From: an uncultured Lentisphaeria bacterium
GTDB taxonomy: Bacteria; Verrucomicrobiota; Lentisphaeria; Victivallales; UBA1829
Direction: 5' to 3'
Length of the DNA: 32,782 bases
NCBI GenBank assembly: GCA_949287225.1
Contig: CASEFP010000095.1
Coordinates: 1 to 32,782 of the forward strand
The notes under the pieces were generated by a model that was given only the letters and a program-made list of their open reading frames with translations, had not been told where the DNA came from and made no database searches. The stretch's first letter is position 1. The number at the start of each line of letters is the position of its first letter. Positions 1 through 9,001 of this stretch are shown piece after piece. Made by a program: the position numbers and the translations under genes.

Positions 1-1
1 G

Positions 2-412
2 CCGGAAAGCACCTGCCGGAACATGGCGGACCACCTCCGGGAGATCCGCCCGCGCGCCGTTTTCACTCATTTTGTGCCGGACCGGCATGTGGATCACATC
101 ATGACGGCGGCGGCCCTGTTCCGGGCGCTGAAAATCGCGCGTCTGGCGCCTGAAATTTATTTCTTTGAGTTTTCCCATCAGTCGCTCGGTTTTCAACCGA
201 CCCACATCGTGGATATCTCCTCCATAATGGAGGAGAAAATCAGACTGATCCGGATGTATGAATGCCAGAATGCGGACGACGGCATCGTGCGGAATAAAAT
301 CATGACGGGACGCTTCCGCGGACAGCAGATCCTCTGTGAATACGCGGAAGCCTTTCAGGCATGCGGTTTTAGAAAAGATGGAGCAGAATGTGTTCTCAAT
401 GAACTGGAATAA
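2..412 (+). CDS. PIG-L/LmbE-family deacetylase (3' part only)
   Basis: This is the C-terminal ~136 residues of a PIG-L (LmbE) family metal-dependent N-deacetylase; the 5' end lies outside the window and the frame is open from base 2. The visible signature is the R-H-V-D-H segment after the F-T-H-F-V-P-D stretch, which matches the second zinc-binding motif (HxxDH-like) of the family. The N-terminal AHPDD motif is not in view. The family removes N-acetyl groups from GlcNAc-containing lipids, thiols or antibiotics, and in glycan loci it may deacetylate amino sugars. The stop is 16 nt before the pseudopilin start, so it probably belongs to the same operon as the downstream glycan genes. The substrate is unknown. 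Family assignment is fairly sure; the role in this operon is inference. Confidence 0.82.
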   Translation, partial: PESTCRNMADHLREIRPRAVFTHFVPDRHVDHIMTAAALFRALKIARLAPEIYFFEFSHQSLGFQPTHIVDISSIMEEKIRLIRMYECQNADDGIVRNKIMTGRFRGQQILCEYAEAFQACGFRKDGAECVLNELE

Positions 413-428
413 GAAAGGAGGATTTGCC

Positions 429-1163
429 GTGAGGAAAAGCTACACTTTCACATTGATAGAGCTTCTGGTCGTGATTGCAATCATCGCCGTGCTTGCCGGA
501 ATGCTGCTTCCGGCGCTGAATGCCGCACGGGAACGGGCAAAGGCGGTGCAATGTATTTCGAATCTCCGGCAGCAGGGAACGGCCGTCGGAATCTATCTCG
601 GAGACTACAAGTCCTATCTGCCGCCGGTTTCCGGGCAGTATCTTTTTGACAATCTTCCTGTCGCCATGGATTCCTGGCGCTACTGCATGGTCCGGTATGC
701 CTCTCTGCGTTACACGATCCGCTCCGACCGTTTCCGCTGGTATTCCACGCAGGGCAATCTCCTGCAATGCCCTTCCGACGAGCGGAGCCGCAACGCATCA
801 TCCGACGATCCGACCTGGCGCGACAACGGACCGGGCCATGTGAAAAGCTACCTCGGGAACTATTACTGCAGCGACATCGACAGCACAGGAACTTACCGTT
901 ACTGGATGAACCTTGTCACCAGGCTCCGCAGCCCCAGCCGCTGGGCTTATCTTGCCGAAGCCTACGACTGGAAGCTGAACACTGGATTCGCCATCACCGG
1001 CTATCCGTTCAGCGCAACGGGATCTCCTACCGCCGGCGGAGCCGTGGAATGCCGCCACTCGTCAAAGACAAACGCGCTTTTCATGGATCTTCATGTCACG
1101 GTGCTTTCATTCCGGGAACTGCTCAATTCGTCCGGGAAATACATTTACAGTGCACAACCATAA
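429..1163 (+). CDS. Type II secretion-type pseudopilin (prepilin-like N-terminus, H-x9-D tail)
   Basis: A 244-aa protein with an N-terminal class III prepilin signal: a short basic leader (residues 1-6), then F-T-L-I-E-L-L-V-V with the conserved Glu at position 5 of the predicted mature form, and a hydrophobic helix to about residue 30. The C-terminal part has an H-x9-D element (H-S-S-K...F-M-D-L) that corresponds to the H-X9-DG motif of Lentisphaerae/Planctomycetes pilin-like proteins, but with Leu in place of Gly. I chose the GTG at 429 because AGGAGG (416-421) sits 7 nt upstream; the in-frame ATG at 336 lies inside the preceding gene. The residue before the expected cleavage point is Thr, not the usual Gly. 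It is inferred to be an inner-membrane-anchored pseudopilin, perhaps serving export of the large protein encoded 28 nt downstream. Confidence 0.85.
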   Translation: MRKSYTFTLIELLVVIAIIAVLAGMLLPALNAARERAKAVQCISNLRQQGTAVGIYLGDYKSYLPPVSGQYLFDNLPVAMDSWRYCMVRYASLRYTIRSDRFRWYSTQGNLLQCPSDERSRNASSDDPTWRDNGPGHVKSYLGNYYCSDIDSTGTYRYWMNLVTRLRSPSRWAYLAEAYDWKLNTGFAITGYPFSATGSPTAGGAVECRHSSKTNALFMDLHVTVLSFRELLNSSGKYIYSAQP

Positions 1164-1191
1164 CTGATATATTCAAGAAAGGAAGTAGAAA

Positions 1192-4100
1192 ATGAACCGT
1201 AAAATGCAGTTCGTTTTTCTTATGGCACTTGCGGCGTGTTCTCTTTTCGCCGGAGAGCGTTTTCTGAAAAAAAATCTTCCGCCGCGGGTCATCCGGATTC
1301 AGGAGAATGAGAGCCTCGTCATTCCGCGCGGCTCCCGTGAAATGGAAATCGTTGTCGCCGGGGACGCCCTGAGCATCACGCGATTCGCGGCAAAAGAGCT
1401 GAAGACGCATCTGGAACAGGCGCTCGATACGGAGATTCCGATCCGGGAAAGGCCGACGGACGGAAAAATCTCGTTTATTCTCGGAAATCATGAATCAGCC
1501 CGGGCGCTCGGACTCGACCGGAAAGTGCAGTGGCGCGACTCCTTCCTCATCCGCCGCGACGGGAAGAAAATTTACATTCTGGGAAAGGATGCGCCGATTC
1601 TCAAACGTTTTGCAGGAAAGGACAAAGGCAAACCCATGTCCGCCGAGGATGCTCTCGAAAAGGGCGGCATCTGGCGGATGTTCAGTGAACATGGGACACT
1701 GTTCGGCGTCTATGATTTTCTGGAGCGTTTCGTCAAGGTCCGTTTCTTCTTTCCGAACAAACTCGGCGTCATCATTCCGAAACACACGGAGTTGAAACTT
1801 CCCGGAATCGACATCTTCGACCGTCCGGACAACGACATCCGCTCCTTCGGTATCTACAAAGGAGCCTGGGAGGATATCGACAAAAGCAGAATCCGCGATC
1901 CCTACGGCAATTACGCATCGTATCAGCGGAATCTCGCCGCATGGAGATGGCGGATGCAGACCAACGAGACGCCCACCATGCACGGAATCGAGCTTCTGAA
2001 ACTCGGAGAACGCTACAGCAAGACGCATCCGGAATATTTCGCATTGCGCCCGGACGGGAAACGCTATATCGAAAAATATATGCCGGGCGCTCCGCAGTTC
2101 TGCTATTCCAGTGCTGTTTCCGAGGAAATCTACCGGGACTTCAAGGCGCTGATGGCGGGACTGCCTCCCTCCGCACGCGGGATTCCGCTCAAGGTCTGGC
2201 CGCCGCACGGGTTTCAGGACAACTACTTCAGCATCTCCCTGCCGGACGGGTTGTATCCCTGCCACTGCGAAAAATGCTGGAAACATCTGGAATCGGATAT
2301 GCAGAAACGCTCCGATTTCCTCTGGGAGTTCGGGACAAGTCTGGCACGGCGGGCAAAAGCGGAAAAGATTCCCGGAGTCTTCACGATGTTCGCCTATCAC
2401 TATACCGTGCCGATTCCGGCATGTGAAATACCGGACAACATGCACGTGCAGCTCTGCGTCGGCGGCCCCTTCAATATCCGGACGCCGCGCACCAGAACGG
2501 CGGATCAGATGGAACTGATCCGCGCTTGGAACAGAAAAGTACCCCATCAGGACCTCTCGCTGTATAATTACGCCGCGAAATATCAGGGCACGCGGATCGA
2601 CGGCGTGCCGAATCTGGCACCCCGCGCGTTCGGGAAATTCTATACGGAAGCGGGACCTTACATAAACGGGGCGTTCACCGAATCCGGGACGGACAACTAT
2701 CTCTTCAACTATCTGAACGTCTATATCTTCGGCAAGACGATGTGGGACAATGCCTGCGATTACAAGGCGCTCCTCAAGGATCACTACGTTTCCATGTTCG
2801 GCGCGGCAGCGGACACGATGGAGAAGCTTTACGAGGAGATGGAGGACATCTGGATCGACCGGATCGCCTCCCGGGTAGTAAACACCAGTCTCGGCCCCCG
2901 GCCGGTGGCGCCCTCCGAATACGAGGTCTGGACGGAAATCTATTCGCCGGAACGCCTTGCGGATTTTGCCAAACGCTATGACCTTGCCGAAAAGCTTGCG
3001 GCAAAGGATCCGGACGCTCTGGCGCGCGTCAGATACATCCGGAAACATTTTCTTGACGGGATGCGTAATCAGGCGAAGAAATATCTGGAAAACAGCCGGA
3101 ACAAGGCGGTGGTGACCGTCCCGATGAAACGGCTTCCCGGCAGAGAACGGATTGTCATTGACGGAAAGCCCGATGAAAAAGCGTGGAAGGAAGCTCTCAC
3201 GCTGAAACTGCAGGCGCTGAACCGGGAAGTCACCGGAAGCTATCCGGAGACGTTCGTCCACCTGACGGAAGATGCGGAAAACCTCTACATCGCTTATGTC
3301 TGCGCGGAACCGGATGAAACCCTTGTGAAGCGGACGCTTCCCCGCGCCCGGGACGACTTCCAGATGTGGAGCGACACCTCGATTGAACTCTTTTTCCATC
3401 CGGAAAACAGCGAAAAAGTCTATTACCAGCTGATGATCAACGCCGCCGGTTCGCTCGCCGACCAGAAATGCCGGAAAATCGGCGCGGGGCTGGACTGCGA
3501 CCGTGCCTGGGAGAGCGGGGCGAAAGTCGCCGTCTCGTCCGCACCCGGCAAATGGTTTGCGGAAATTGCAATTCCAAAGAAAAACATGCCGGGAATCGAA
3601 AAAGGCGATTTCCGTGCAAACTTCACACGCTGCCGCGCGCTCAGTCCCGCCGAACGGTATGTCTGGGGACCGTTCGTCAGGGATTATCACGACATTGACT
3701 CCTTCGGAAAACTTCTCCGGAATGCGGAGGAGGGTCCGGAAAATCTGGTGAAGGACTCCGGTTTCGACAGCGATCCGGTCATCCGGAACGGGCGGCGCCG
3801 TGCCGGGGCATGGGGCATTCAGGCGGAATGCATTGCGCTCGACAAGGATCATTTCGTCACCGGGAAGCAGAGTCTCAGAATCCGGCTTTCCTCCGTGGCG
3901 AATGTGTGTGCGGAACAGGCGATCACCGGTCTCAAACCGGGCACGAAATATCGCCTCTCCTATTTCATCCGCCTCGAAAACGTTGTCCCGAAAAAGAACA
4001 ACTGCGGTGGACGGATGCGCCTTTCCCTGCCGGGAAAAAACAATTTCCATCCGTGGCAGGGACTGATCGGGACACGCGAATGGTTCCGCCTGAGTTTTGA

Positions 4101-4212
4101 CGTGCAGACGCCTCCGGATATGAAGGGGGGGACCGCCTATCTGGCACCGAGCATCATCGGAGCGTCCGGCACAGTCTGGTTTGACGACATCCGTCTGGAG
4201 GAGATCCAGTAA
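1192..4212 (+). CDS. Exported DUF4838 glycoside-hydrolase-like protein with carbohydrate-binding modules
   Basis: A 1006-aa exported protein with a Sec signal peptide at residues ~1-21 (basic start, hydrophobic core, C-S-L-F-A end). Residues ~30-120 resemble the N-terminal domain shared by alpha-glucuronidase/GH20-like enzymes. Residues ~170-510 match DUF4838, including the Y-S-K-T-H-P-E-Y-F segment and a C-H-C-E-K-C cysteine cluster. Residues ~640-840 look like a CBM9-type sugar-binding fold, starting with I-V-I-D-G-K-P-D-E-K-A-W. Residues ~850-1006 look like a CBM4/9-type jelly roll (N-L-V-K-D-S-G-F). DUF4838 proteins are inferred glycoside hydrolases of mostly unknown substrate. ATG 1192 is preceded by a purine-rich GGAAG site. 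The gene follows the pseudopilin by 28 nt and is probably co-transcribed. Function as a glycan-active enzyme is inference; architecture confidence is good. Confidence 0.85.
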   Translation: MNRKMQFVFLMALAACSLFAGERFLKKNLPPRVIRIQENESLVIPRGSREMEIVVAGDALSITRFAAKELKTHLEQALDTEIPIRERPTDGKISFILGNHESARALGLDRKVQWRDSFLIRRDGKKIYILGKDAPILKRFAGKDKGKPMSAEDALEKGGIWRMFSEHGTLFGVYDFLERFVKVRFFFPNKLGVIIPKHTELKLPGIDIFDRPDNDIRSFGIYKGAWEDIDKSRIRDPYGNYASYQRNLAAWRWRMQTNETPTMHGIELLKLGERYSKTHPEYFALRPDGKRYIEKYMPGAPQFCYSSAVSEEIYRDFKALMAGLPPSARGIPLKVWPPHGFQDNYFSISLPDGLYPCHCEKCWKHLESDMQKRSDFLWEFGTSLARRAKAEKIPGVFTMFAYHYTVPIPACEIPDNMHVQLCVGGPFNIRTPRTRTADQMELIRAWNRKVPHQDLSLYNYAAKYQGTRIDGVPNLAPRAFGKFYTEAGPYINGAFTESGTDNYLFNYLNVYIFGKTMWDNACDYKALLKDHYVSMFGAAADTMEKLYEEMEDIWIDRIASRVVNTSLGPRPVAPSEYEVWTEIYSPERLADFAKRYDLAEKLAAKDPDALARVRYIRKHFLDGMRNQAKKYLENSRNKAVVTVPMKRLPGRERIVIDGKPDEKAWKEALTLKLQALNREVTGSYPETFVHLTEDAENLYIAYVCAEPDETLVKRTLPRARDDFQMWSDTSIELFFHPENSEKVYYQLMINAAGSLADQKCRKIGAGLDCDRAWESGAKVAVSSAPGKWFAEIAIPKKNMPGIEKGDFRANFTRCRALSPAERYVWGPFVRDYHDIDSFGKLLRNAEEGPENLVKDSGFDSDPVIRNGRRRAGAWGIQAECIALDKDHFVTGKQSLRIRLSSVANVCAEQAITGLKPGTKYRLSYFIRLENVVPKKNNCGGRMRLSLPGKNNFHPWQGLIGTREWFRLSFDVQTPPDMKGGTAYLAPSIIGASGTVWFDDIRLEEIQ

Positions 4213-4246
4213 GCCGGGGAATGAAGCAGTGCTCCGGACAGGGAAG

Positions 4247-4281
4247 TTTTCTCCTCCGGGGAGAAGAGCAGCAGGAGAAAA
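4247..4281 (+). promoter_or_regulatory. Possible Shine-Dalgarno-sequestering hairpin
   Basis: TTTTCTCCT (4247-4255) is a perfect 9-base complement of AGGAGAAAA (4273-4281), which contains the ribosome binding site of the gene starting at 4284. The loop would be 17 nt. A competing smaller hairpin, TTCTCC (4249-4254) with GGAGAA (4260-4265), would free the site. Both pairings are seen directly in the sequence; a regulatory role is inference. Confidence 0.35.
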
Positions 4282-4283
4282 TC

Positions 4284-6728
4284 ATGGATCAGATTGCAAA
4301 TCAGAAAAACATCACCATCCGGTTTGCGGAACATCAGGCGCGCCACGATGTGATCTACGCCGCCGCGGCGTCACCCGATGACAAGGTCTACTTCGCACTG
4401 TGCGCCGAAGTCGGATTCGCCGGTTCATTCGCACGTCTGATGTGCTACGATCCGCAGACGGACACGATCCGGCAGGTCGTGGATCTGGAGCAGGTCATCC
4501 GTTACGGTGAAGGCGACCGTCTCCGTCACCCGCATTCCAAAATCCATACCGCGATCTGTTTCACTCCGGAGGGAAAGCTGCTCGCCGCCACCCATATGAC
4601 GGCCCCGCCAGTCGGAGAGGATTCCTATCATTACTGGCACGTCTGCAACGATCCGGAACGGAAATTCACCGGTTCGCACCTGATCATCCACGATCCGGCA
4701 CGCGGGACGACCTCGGACTTCGGCGTCGTCGTTCCGGGCGGAGGGGCGCGCTGGATGACGTACAATCCCGAGCGCGAAGAAGTCTACATCACAGGATTTC
4801 TGCGCTGCCATTTCCATGCCGTCAATCTGAAAACGGGCGAGGTCCGCGACTACGGACGCATTGCCGAACATGACTTTCTCGGTCCCTGCTATTCGCCGGC
4901 GGACGGGTGCGTCTACACCTCCGACAGCCAGGGCAATCTGCTGCGCTTCCACCCGGAAAAAGGAAAACTGGAAACTCTTCCCATTGGGCTCCCGGACGAT
5001 TACTGGGCGTCGTACAACGGGCGGGGCATCTTCAATCTTCTCCCCTCGCACGACGGGAAGAAACTCTACGGCACCACGTGGATGACCCATCACATTTTTG
5101 AATACGATCCCTGCCGGGGAAAATTCGGAACGATGCGCGATCTGGGAATTCTCGGAAAGGAGACGCCCGGACATGACCGCTATCCGGTCAACCGCTTCTT
5201 CCCGCGCATGCTGATCGTCGGGCACGACGGAAAGCTCTACTTCGGCGCCTACAACGCGCAGGGAGTCAAACGCATTCCGCCGCACATCTTCTCGCTGGAT
5301 CCGGAAACACTGGAACAGGAGGATCTCGGGCGCATCGAAGTCGAGGGATTCCCCTGCCTGAACATCGTGGCGTCCGCCTGCTGCACCTCGGACAACACGC
5401 TCTATTTCGGCGGGGAACGGCAGGGCGGCAGCGACGCGCTTTCCCTTTTCATCTACAACCGCAGCGGCGTGGACAAGCGTCCCGAGGAGAAGGCGCGCCG
5501 TCTTTACGGCAGGGATGTCGTGCCCCCGTATGAAGGGCTTCCCGCCGACCGCTGGGAGTATTACGCGGTGACGCCGCGCGACAATTCGCCGTTCATGATG
5601 CGCGGCACCCTGATTGCCCAGGAGGAAGGGATGTCCGGAACCACTCCTCTGATCCCGCGCGGATGCGGCAGGATCGGCGCGCTGATTCAGGAGCCCTCCT
5701 CCCATGCGCTGTTCGGCGCCGCTTACGGCGGCACGCCGCGTCTGTTCGTCTATTTCCCCGTAATCCGTTATTTCCAGCCGCTGGCGGAGTTCGGGAATCC
5801 CTCCGAAGTCTGCCGGAGCATGGTTCTCCTGCCGGACGGGAAGCTTTATTTCGGCACATTTTCTCCGGACGGCGGTGCGGGAAGATTGTACTGCTTGAAT
5901 ACGGCGGAGGCAGGTGCGTATTTCCACGAGCGGGAAGCCACCGACCGGGGTGAATTCACCAAATACTACACGCTTCCGCCCCATGCGCTTCTGGCAATCG
6001 CCGACTGCGGCACACCAATTCCGGATGACGGCATTTACCGGATGATTGCGCACAGGGGAAAAATCTACGGACTGACCTTCCCCGGCGGCGAATTTTTCCG
6101 CTTCGACCCGGAGACGGGGCAGTTCCGTGTGTTCCCCTGCTTCAAACGTTATATTGTCCGCAGGGCAAACCTTTCCGAAGTCCTTTTTGCATATGGGGAT
6201 ACGATTTATTTTTCCGGACGCCTCGGTTATCTGACCGCCTTCCGTACGGATACGGAGCACTTCGAGGAAACTCTCCTGAAACTTCCCTGCGGGGCGGGAC
6301 GCGAATATCTCAATACGCTCACGGCGGCGGCGCCGTGCGGAGACGGCACGTTTTATCTGGGAACGGGTGCGGACGGCCTCCTTGCCAGACTCGACCTGAA
6401 TGCAGAACGCCTGATTCCGCTCGGCAAACCCGGCATTGAAAACCGGATTCGCGCGCTCTGTTTCAACCGCGACGGCGTGCTGTGGGGAATCTCCGGGCTG
6501 GATGCGGATGTCTGCCATCTCTTCCGCTACACACCGGAGGAGGGAATGACCGACGAGGGGATCCTGCGCGCGAGAATGCCCAAGACCTGGATTGTCCATC
6601 GCGCCGACGTGATGCTTGCCGGTTCCGACGGGGAAATTTTCATTGGTGAAAACGACGATATCGCGCATCTGCTGGTCTACCTGCCGCCGGTCCGCGGAAA
6701 AATTCAATACGAGGCATATCATGAGTGA
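4284..6728 (+). CDS. Beta-propeller-like repeat protein, cytosolic
   Basis: An 814-aa protein with no signal peptide. It carries many recurring short blades of the type D-G-K-L-Y-F-G and F-x-F-D-P-E-T-G, for example around residues 310-360, 390-410, 520-540 and 600-620, as in seven- or eight-bladed propellers of the YVTN/SMP-30/quinoprotein kind. No clear catalytic motif was recognised, so the substrate and activity are unknown. I chose ATG 4284 because AGGAG (4273-4277) sits 6 nt upstream; an in-frame ATG at 4221 has no good ribosome site. The end overlaps the next gene by 8 nt, so it is translated with the ceramidase-like and isomerase genes. It may bind or process an intracellular glycan product; this is inference. 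Confidence 0.75.
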   Translation: MDQIANQKNITIRFAEHQARHDVIYAAAASPDDKVYFALCAEVGFAGSFARLMCYDPQTDTIRQVVDLEQVIRYGEGDRLRHPHSKIHTAICFTPEGKLLAATHMTAPPVGEDSYHYWHVCNDPERKFTGSHLIIHDPARGTTSDFGVVVPGGGARWMTYNPEREEVYITGFLRCHFHAVNLKTGEVRDYGRIAEHDFLGPCYSPADGCVYTSDSQGNLLRFHPEKGKLETLPIGLPDDYWASYNGRGIFNLLPSHDGKKLYGTTWMTHHIFEYDPCRGKFGTMRDLGILGKETPGHDRYPVNRFFPRMLIVGHDGKLYFGAYNAQGVKRIPPHIFSLDPETLEQEDLGRIEVEGFPCLNIVASACCTSDNTLYFGGERQGGSDALSLFIYNRSGVDKRPEEKARRLYGRDVVPPYEGLPADRWEYYAVTPRDNSPFMMRGTLIAQEEGMSGTTPLIPRGCGRIGALIQEPSSHALFGAAYGGTPRLFVYFPVIRYFQPLAEFGNPSEVCRSMVLLPDGKLYFGTFSPDGGAGRLYCLNTAEAGAYFHEREATDRGEFTKYYTLPPHALLAIADCGTPIPDDGIYRMIAHRGKIYGLTFPGGEFFRFDPETGQFRVFPCFKRYIVRRANLSEVLFAYGDTIYFSGRLGYLTAFRTDTEHFEETLLKLPCGAGREYLNTLTAAAPCGDGTFYLGTGADGLLARLDLNAERLIPLGKPGIENRIRALCFNRDGVLWGISGLDADVCHLFRYTPEEGMTDEGILRARMPKTWIVHRADVMLAGSDGEIFIGENDDIAHLLVYLPPVRGKIQYEAYHE

Positions 6729-8061
6729 ACTGTATTTCAATTATGCACGGAGAGAGATCAATCCGCCTTTCAAAATGGGTCTGGCGGGATATTTCAACAC
6801 GCGGATCTGGACAAAAATCCGCGACACCCTTGAGGTTCGGGTCGCGGCGTTCCGAAGCGGAGAAGATCTGGCATTGCTCATTCAATATGATCTCATCGCC
6901 TGTCCGCCGCCGATGTTCACGATGCTGAAAGAGGCATTGCGGCGTGCGGGAATCACAGCGACGCTCTGCGTGACGGCCACCCATTGCCATACTGCGCCGG
7001 AAGTCCGGATCGGGCGCGGCGGGTATGAGGAAAAGTATCTGCCGTTCGCGGTCGCCAGAACCATGGAAGCTGTCAGCGAAGCCCTTTCCGGAATGACTCC
7101 TGGAACCCTCCGCACTGGAATGAGTTCCGAGGGAAGATGCTGCTTCAACCGCCGGTTCTGGATGCGCGACGGTTCCGTATGGAGCAATCCCGGAAAATTG
7201 AATCCTGACATTCTGCGTCCGGAAGGAGAAATTGATCCGGAGATCCCGCTTCTGGAGTTTTCCTCGCAGAACAGGAAAACGCTTCTGCTCGCGGGCATCT
7301 GCAATCATGCAGACACCACGGGCGGCAGCGAGGTGTCCGGAGACTGGCCCGGATGGACGCGCCGTCTGACGGAAGAGTGGCTCGGAACAGGCACGATGGT
7401 CATGCCGGTCATCGGCTGTTCCGGGGATATCAACCACTTCGATGTGCGTGATCCGGGCAGTCAGACAAGTCCGGAGGAGGCGGAACGGATCGGACGGATC
7501 TATGCGGACGCCGTGATCCGCGGATGCAGGACGCTTAAGACTGTTCCGTGTTGCGACATCCGGTTCCGTGACGCGAAGCTGAATGTGCCGGGGCGCGAAA
7601 TTTCCCGGGAGGAAATCGCGGAAGCCGAAAATGTCCTGCAGCTTTATCGCGACGTGGAGTTCTCCCCGGACACCGTCGGCAATCTCACCGCCGAGGATCT
7701 GGCGAAGAAAAGTCCGGTCGTATTGAAATATTTTGCACAATGCCTGCTGGATCTCGCCGCACATCCGAAGAGAGGGGAGTTTGAACTTTCCCTTCTCGAC
7801 TTCGGACCCGCTGCCGTGCTCGGGGTTCCGTGCGAACCGTTTGCGGAAGCCGGACTGATCCTCCGCCGACTCCTGCTCGCAGACAAGGTTGCCATGTGCG
7901 CCATCTTGAATAACGGAAGCGGAACCGGATACATCCCCAACGCCTGGAATTACGGACGCGGCGGCTATGAGACGACGCCCCGTTCCAATCCCCTTTCCGT
8001 CCATGCCATGCGCCTTCTGCTGGAAAGCGCATCTGAAATCATAAGGAGAAACGGAAAATGA
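6721..8061 (+). CDS. Neutral/alkaline ceramidase-like zinc amidohydrolase
   Basis: A 446-aa protein resembling the N-terminal catalytic domain of neutral/alkaline non-lysosomal ceramidases. It opens with an R-E-I-N-P-P segment typical of the family, has a T-A-T-H-C-H-T-A-P-E motif (His88, His90) matching the zinc-binding T-H-T-H-S-G-P motif, then C-N-H-A-D-T and S-G-D-W-P-G, which match the family's HPT and GDFPG regions. Usual ceramidases are exported and ~650-700 aa with a C-terminal Ig-like domain; this one lacks a signal peptide and that domain. ATG 6721 overlaps the upstream stop by 8 nt, with GAGG at 6711-6714. Such short cytosolic homologues are common in glycan loci and may not act on ceramide. 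Family call is good; substrate unknown. Confidence 0.78.
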   Translation: MSELYFNYARREINPPFKMGLAGYFNTRIWTKIRDTLEVRVAAFRSGEDLALLIQYDLIACPPPMFTMLKEALRRAGITATLCVTATHCHTAPEVRIGRGGYEEKYLPFAVARTMEAVSEALSGMTPGTLRTGMSSEGRCCFNRRFWMRDGSVWSNPGKLNPDILRPEGEIDPEIPLLEFSSQNRKTLLLAGICNHADTTGGSEVSGDWPGWTRRLTEEWLGTGTMVMPVIGCSGDINHFDVRDPGSQTSPEEAERIGRIYADAVIRGCRTLKTVPCCDIRFRDAKLNVPGREISREEIAEAENVLQLYRDVEFSPDTVGNLTAEDLAKKSPVVLKYFAQCLLDLAAHPKRGEFELSLLDFGPAAVLGVPCEPFAEAGLILRRLLLADKVAMCAILNNGSGTGYIPNAWNYGRGGYETTPRSNPLSVHAMRLLLESASEIIRRNGK

Positions 8062-8828
8062 AACTCGTTCATTTTGTCGAATGGAAAAAGGTGCCGGACG
8101 AAGCCCTGGAAACGACACTGGAAGAACTTGCCTCGTGGGGGATCTCCAATCTTGTGGCGCATCCCGTCTGGGGGCTGCGCGACGAGGAAAATCCGGGATA
8201 TCTGGAAAAAACGGCGCGGGCGGTGAAAGCGCTCGGCATAAACCTGCCCGCCTGTCATGCCTACTGGGGGCCGCAGTTCGACATTTCCAATCCCGACCGG
8301 GAGACTCTGAAAAAGATCGTGGACAAACATGCCCTCTTCTTGCGCAAACTTGCCCCGTGGGGCATCCGGAGCTATACGATGCACATCACATGGGATCAGT
8401 GGGAAAGCGTCACCTTCGCCGTGGAAAAACTGCTTCCCGCCGCGGCGGAATGCGGAATCGCGCTTGCGCTTGAAAACGGCACGGACGATCATGCGGCCAG
8501 AGTGAAACTCATTCAGCTGATCCATAAGTTCTCCCATCCGATGCTGGGAATCTGCTTCGACACCGGTCACGCCAACTGCTACGGGGAACGCGACTGGTAC
8601 GGCTCCTGGCTCGATCTCGGTGCGGAGGCCGTCACCTGCCACATGCACGACAATTACGGAACGTTCGACGACCACAATCCGCCGGGGAAGGGCAATCTGG
8701 ACTGGACAAAACTCGTCTCCGAACTCAAAAAGGCACCGCGCATGCTCCACGCGGAAACGGAATCCGGCGACTGGTCACGTGCCTCCTGGGAGAAATTCCG
8801 GGAGAAATGGAATTCCCCCCGGAAATGA
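8058..8828 (+). CDS. TIM-barrel sugar phosphate isomerase/epimerase-like protein
   Basis: A 256-aa member of the AP-endonuclease-2/xylose-isomerase-like TIM-barrel superfamily. Metal-binding positions expected for the family are visible: Glu139 (A-L-E-N), Asp168 and His171 (F-D-T-G-H-A-N), His195/His197 (C-H-M-H-D-N) and Glu233 (H-A-E-T-E). The family includes epimerases, isomerases and enzymes acting on 3-keto-sugars. The start overlaps the preceding stop by 4 nt (ATGA), indicating translational coupling. The same frame stays open after the TGA at 8826-8828 and reads plausibly as protein for about 57 codons, so the gene may be shortened by a nonsense change compared with relatives. Family call is sure; exact reaction unknown. 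Confidence 0.85.
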   Translation: MKLVHFVEWKKVPDEALETTLEELASWGISNLVAHPVWGLRDEENPGYLEKTARAVKALGINLPACHAYWGPQFDISNPDRETLKKIVDKHALFLRKLAPWGIRSYTMHITWDQWESVTFAVEKLLPAAAECGIALALENGTDDHAARVKLIQLIHKFSHPMLGICFDTGHANCYGERDWYGSWLDLGAEAVTCHMHDNYGTFDDHNPPGKGNLDWTKLVSELKKAPRMLHAETESGDWSRASWEKFREKWNSPRK

Positions 8829-9001
8829 ATCTTCCGGCAAATCCCGCTCATCCTGGATGCGGAGTTCAGGAAAAACGCATACTGGGAAAAGAGACTGGAA
8901 GCCAGGAAAAGCGCGGGGAAAACACCAGAACCTGCACGCATTGACGAACTCTTCCGGAAAAGTTTTTCCCCGCCTCCACCTGCTTTTGCAGAGGCTGTAA
9001 T

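Noticed and set aside
1495..4050. 851-codon open frame on the minus strand opposite the DUF4838 gene
   Set aside because: It mirrors the codon pattern of the plus-strand gene, has no recognisable motif, and the plus-strand protein has a signal peptide and known domains.
4425..6740. 771-codon minus-strand frame opposite the propeller gene
   Set aside because: Same antisense effect of high G+C codon use; the plus strand has clear repeat motifs, a ribosome site and overlapping neighbours.
8826..8828. TGA recoding (as Trp or Gly) in this organism
   Set aside because: Many well-defined genes in the window end in TGA at the right place, including dctP, dctQ and the XRE-cupin gene, so TGA acts as stop.
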